Source: Litomosoides sigmodontis (Eukaryota; Nematoda; Chromadorea; Rhabditida; Onchocercidae). From it: a stretch of DNA of 64,000 nt. How positions within the stretch are numbered: position 1 is the first letter of the stretch; each line of letters starts with the position of its first letter. The position numbers were made by a program, and so were the translations under genes. A model generated the notes under the pieces. That model made no database searches, was not told the DNA's origin, and saw only the letters and a list, made by a program, of their open reading frames with translations. The DNA is taken from the NCBI GenBank assembly GCA_963070105.1, contig OY718808.1, positions 5,681,738-5,745,737 of the forward strand, given 5' to 3'. Below are positions 61,301-64,000 of the stretch, in pieces.

Positions 61301-64000
61301 CTTATTTTAAAAGTAATTGGAGTGAAACACGAAAAACCATAATTGGTCTTTTTAATGTTAATACTAACTACAGTGATAGATTTGTTTATTGTAAAGAGTT
61401 TTATGTTTCAATGATTCCTTCGTCTGACTTTCAGCATCATGTGGAGGTAGTGTTGTTATACCTATGAACAGGAATCATGTGATTACTAGTCCAAATTATC
61501 CTGAACCTTATACAAGTCAAACTACCTGTGACTGGACTGTAATGGCTCCACGAGGACATTACGTTAATGCAACGTAACAATTTAAACATTTTGTTCAGTG
61601 TTAATTTATAAAGACAACTGGTTGATATCATCGTGATTTAATCTATAGGTTCGATCATCTGTGGATTTTATCTACTGAAAATTGCACAGAAGACAGTATT
61701 GCTCTACGAGAACGAAATAGAACGGGTAAATTTTTGTACTGTTACTTAAATAGTCCTATCGTTTTCGTAAGTTTTGTTCGCCTCATTTCTTGAAACAAAA
61801 GAAACATATATAGGCTTCTAACAATTTTAGGCGAATATATTCTGAAACCAACATGTGCATCGAGCGCAGTGCGTGGTAAACATTTCACATCATCTCAAAA
61901 TGTTATGGTTGTATCATTCCGATCAAGTAATACTGTGGGGCGATCTAGTCGTTTGTTTTGCTTGGAAAAGAAATGTGGCTTCCATCTTAGTTTAAGTCCC
62001 AGCAAAATAGGTATTAATTTTTATTTGTATTAGATTTTTTTATACGAGCAACTATGAGCATTGGTTATCAAAACTTTGTTACAGAATGTGGGGGAGATAT
62101 AACTGATAATGCTGGCTACATTACCACTCCTGGTTATCCTGATCAGCTTCCGGAACATATCGTATGTGACTGGGTGTTTCGAGCAGGAATTGGTTTCCGT
62201 TATGTTTTCGACTTTGCATTCGTCAAGCATGAGGTAAACTCTCAATTTCTTTGATTTGCAGCCTTTATTGTAGTTCGGCTTCATTTTTTTAAAAAAGACC
62301 AATTTCTCTTTATTGCACATATTCTTTTTAAGAATTTCTATCAGACTACATACAACGAAGTTGGATGTTATCCAGATATCTATATTGCTAATGGTCTGAA
62401 CAAGCTGGTAGATTACTATGGTTTTGTGGATCGTATTTTTTGTTCTAATGAAACACGATTTGTATCAACGGCAGATTTAGTTACAATACGTTATGATGAT
62501 CGTGCTGCTTTATATGAGAAGCAAACTATGTTTGAGGGTGAAATATCCTCTAAGAAAATTTATGCTCCATTTCGAATCTCTTACTTCAAGGTAATCCACT
62601 TATTTACATCCTGCAATCCTTTTATCCAAATATTGCACAAGTAGTTAAAAAAATTAGTAGGAGGACCGAAAATTCCATTTGTCTGCTTTATAGTGCACAA
62701 TGCCTAATACCTTGGTATGTGGCTTCCTCTTTAATTCTCGAATCTTTCAACTTTGGAATTCGTAGAAATTCGCAGGCGTTGTTACATCGGTTCATTTTTT
62801 GAAATAAAATATGACACAGTTATTATCCTTTAAAAAAATGGTGGTAAGCTGTTGAATGAAATATATTATTTATTTTACACACTTTTACAAACAAGTAATT
62901 GTACGTGGGACGTTCTCTGTGAATATTTTAATTCACTAATTTCACTTTGAGGTACCAGTTGAATTTGATGGAAATGCGTGTATGTATCACGTTAAAACTA
63001 ATGAAACAATTGAAGTGAAAGGTGCAAAAGGTTCAAGATACGCAATGGCTACATCACCAGATATCGGTCAATTACTGTTTCATGTAAAATGATCGGACAT
63101 ACATCCTTCATTCTGTTAGATAATTTTTCAATATTTCGATGATCGTTCTACCGAGAGGACAGAAATTATAAATAAAGAAATTAGTTCAGAGATCATGAAA
63201 TTGATCCTTCATATTAATCAACAATTTCAGACTACTGCCATTTATTGATAGAGCGGCAGTTTCAAGCAGGCACTACAGTACTATATTTCAAAAATTTTTC
63301 ATCCTCTGAGAGTTCGTCTTGGAAACCTAATAGTAGGTGCTTGGATACTGAAAGCTATGTGCTTATAAGAGGTAATAAATCATCCTATCCTCGTCTTAAT
63401 TATATTTTTGTGTGTTTGAGTTGACATTAGCATTATTTGGAAATTCGCAGACATAATATTTCAATTTTAATAGTATTTCACACAGTTCAGTATATTAAAT
63501 TTCCAAAAAAAATAGGGAATTACGAGATTAATTAATTTACGATCGAACTTGTTAAGTATATTAGTAATTAAGTTCATAATTTACATGGGATTCAACTTTC
63601 GGTCATTTAAAGATTTGAAGCATTTTAGCCCTTGACAGCGAACCATGGCCTTTCGAAGCACGTTTTTGCGATGGATCATTTCAAAAAGCTAATAATTTCA
63701 CAGTGGCATTGCTATACAGAAGTTTCGATATCCATGTTTTTCAAAAGTTGCATTTGTCATCAATCTCCTTCAATCTTAGCGTCCAATTCTTACGTAATTT
63801 TTGCTATGCTAATGAAATAAGTTGTTCTGTAATCATTTTCTGGTATAAAAGTTATGCTGATTGTGCATTTTTTTTATGCTGATTTGCTCTCTCATGATTT
63901 AAATGACATGAAATTATTTCAGCTTGCGGCGGTTTGATTCAAGGCCCTGAATCAGGCGTTTTAACAAGTCCTCATTTTTATGAAAGAGAAAATAGCACCT
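40315..64000 (+). CDS. Cubilin-like receptor (signal peptide, 8 EGF, at least 19 CUB domains), 3' partial
   Basis: Cubilin is a giant peripheral endocytic receptor; in vertebrates it takes up intrinsic factor-B12 and other ligands with amnionless. Exon 1 (40315-40433) encodes a signal peptide ([20 protein letters not shown]). Exons 40552-40681, 40825-40866, 40949-41038 and 44833-45051 give the cubilin N-terminal region ([19 protein letters not shown]), which in mammals forms the trimerising stem. Eight EGF modules and then CUB domains follow; phases checked to 47955 all agree. The order signal peptide, stem, eight EGF, CUB array is that of mammalian cubilin, so orthology is likely. Mammalian cubilin has 27 CUB domains, so the gene probably continues several kilobases to the right. 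The intron from 41039 to 44832 contains the V-ATPase A gene on the other strand. Ligands in a nematode are unknown. Confidence 0.93.
41671..43518 (-). CDS. vha-13: V-type proton ATPase catalytic subunit A
   Basis: Subunit A of the V1 sector hydrolyses ATP to drive proton pumping into endosomes, lysosomes and across epithelial membranes. One uninterrupted frame encodes about 615 residues, the normal full length. The P-loop GAFGCGKT lies near residue 250, and the family blocks [56 protein letters not shown] and [20 protein letters not shown] are intact, including the A-subunit-specific non-homologous region. I chose the ATG at 43518 over one 60 bases upstream because an acceptor-like TATATTCCAG ends at 43536, 17 bases before it. 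The gene has no introns, unlike every neighbour, and lies inside an intron of the cubilin-like gene in opposite orientation. No frame damage is seen, so it appears functional. The symbol follows C. elegans. Confidence 0.96.
   Translation of the reverse strand: MPPTINLMEDAKESSYGFVYGVSGPVVTAEKMAGSAMYELVRVGHSELVGEIIRLENDYATIQVYEDTSAVAIGDPVLRTGKPLSVELGPGIMGSIFDGIQRPLKDILDLTQSIYIPKGVNVSILSRDAVWEFEPNSKLTVGDHITGGDTIGFVRENILINHRIMLPPTACGTITYIAAAGEYHVTDTVLETEFAGEKSKFTMLQIWPVRQPRPCAEKLAANFPLLCGQRVLDALFPCVQGGTTAVPGAFGCGKTVISQSLSKFSNSDAIVYVGCGERGNEMSEVLRDFPELTMEVNGVTTSIMKRTTLVANTSNMPVAAREASIYTGITLAEYFRDMGLNVSMMADSTSRWAEALREISGRLGEMPADSGYPAYLAARLASFYERAGKVKCLGSPEREGSVTIVGAVSPPGGDFADPVTSATLGIVQVFWGLDKKLAQRKHFPSINWLISYSKYMRALDEYYDKNFPEFVALRTTCKEILQEEEDLSEIVQLVGKASLAESDKITLEVAKLIKDDFLQQNGYTPYDRFCPFYKTVGMLKNMIAFYDMAKHAVESTAQAENKITWAIIRDHMGDIMYELSSMKFKDPVKDGEQKIKKDYDDLLEQMQTAFRNLEE
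43535..43546 (-). promoter_or_regulatory. Probable trans-splice acceptor of V-ATPase A
   Basis: On the minus strand TTTGTATATTCCAG ends at 43536, followed by a 17-base leader and the ATG. It explains why the coding sequence starts at 43518 and fits spliced-leader addition. Confidence 0.5.
44953..47115 (+). other. Eight EGF-like modules of the cubilin-like protein
   Basis: Exons 44833-45051, 45244-45347, 45585-45714, 45892-46060, 46323-46448, 46559-46788 and 46926-47115 encode eight EGF-like modules. Modules 2, 4 and 5 start with the DE-C/DVDEC/DIDEC type expected for calcium binding. Module 1 starts [14 protein letters not shown]. Modules 4 and 5 have a C-xx-C-PPG ending also seen in mammalian cubilin. 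The last two lie close to the first CUB domain. The acceptor at 46925 (TTTATTTGAG) is weak but is the only one that keeps phase. Confidence 0.88.
54008..54022. repeat. 15-base G tract
   Basis: Fifteen consecutive G residues lie in a cubilin intron between the eighth and ninth CUB domains. It is a simple mononucleotide tract and prone to length error. Confidence 0.95.
57735..57810. repeat. Inverted and tandem AT-rich repeat in a cubilin intron
   Basis: ATAATTATGATACACT at 57735-57750 is followed after two bases by its near-complement AGTGTAGTATCATAATTAT (57753-57771), which has a three-base insertion. TATCATAATTATGATATAAT at 57760-57779 recurs with one change at 57791-57810, so a 31-base tandem overlaps the hairpin. 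It lies in the intron before the thirteenth CUB domain. Confidence 0.85.

Larger units (their letters stand above)
47192..64000 (+). other. CUB domain array of the cubilin-like protein
   Basis: CUB domains start near 47192, 47955, 48612, 49746, 50871, 51622, 52355, 53085, 54066, 54722, 55722, 56640, 57985, 58815, 59891, 60560, 61438, 62086, 62692 and 63930; the last runs off the window. Each is usually split over two to four exons. Typical starts are [42 protein letters not shown] and [20 protein letters not shown]. The middle parts carry the calcium-site pattern (C..DYVEI-like, for example [11 protein letters not shown]) and later GRYCG-type blocks. Several domains are divergent: those from 51622, 55722, 57985 and 62692 lack parts of the usual SPNYP or CGG motifs. 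Confidence 0.85.

Overview
The window is AT-rich eukaryotic DNA with short, intron-split genes. It looks like a chromosome segment of a parasitic nematode, most likely a filarial worm or close spirurid relative. The main reasons are a nematode polyprotein allergen gene (NPA, also called gp15/400 or ladder protein) with units separated by R-x-K-R cleavage sites, and splice-acceptor-like sites only 4-41 bases upstream of several start codons, as expected for spliced-leader trans-splicing. No bacterial, viral or transposon gene was recognised. Gene models below were built by hand from exon phase continuity. Exon limits are therefore predictions. 

Layout from left to right: 167-5165 (+) holds most of a FERM-domain protein resembling willin (FRMD6) and Drosophila Expanded, with PPxY motifs in its tail; its start lies left of the window. 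5971-11309 shows no gene I can support. 11319-21699 (+) is the NPA polyprotein: a signal peptide, a run of divergent units spread over many small exons, then one 5.8 kb exon with eleven almost identical 396-bp units followed by four divergent units and a cut-off one. 22996-28939 (+) is a second gene: divergent NPA-like helical units joined in frame to laminin-type EGF modules. 28940-33438 is largely unexplained. 33445-34673 (+) is GTP cyclohydrolase I. 35688-37933 (-) is an ankyrin protein with a C-terminal membrane segment. 38693-39178 (+) is an orphan open frame. 

The right third, 40315 to beyond 64000 (+), is a cubilin-like giant receptor gene: signal peptide, cubilin N-terminal region, eight EGF modules, nineteen CUB domains and the start of a twentieth. 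Its fourth intron, about 3.8 kb, contains an intronless V-ATPase catalytic subunit A gene on the opposite strand (41671-43518). 

The genes do not form an operon or obvious pathway. Loose themes are secreted or cell-surface lipid and ligand handling (NPA, NPA-like/laminin-EGF protein, cubilin) and housekeeping functions (V-ATPase A, GTP cyclohydrolase). The points most worth a second look are the NPA-to-laminin-EGF fusion, the homogenised NPA array, the nested V-ATPase gene, a GC-AG intron in GTP cyclohydrolase, and the Expanded-like protein with PPxY motifs.
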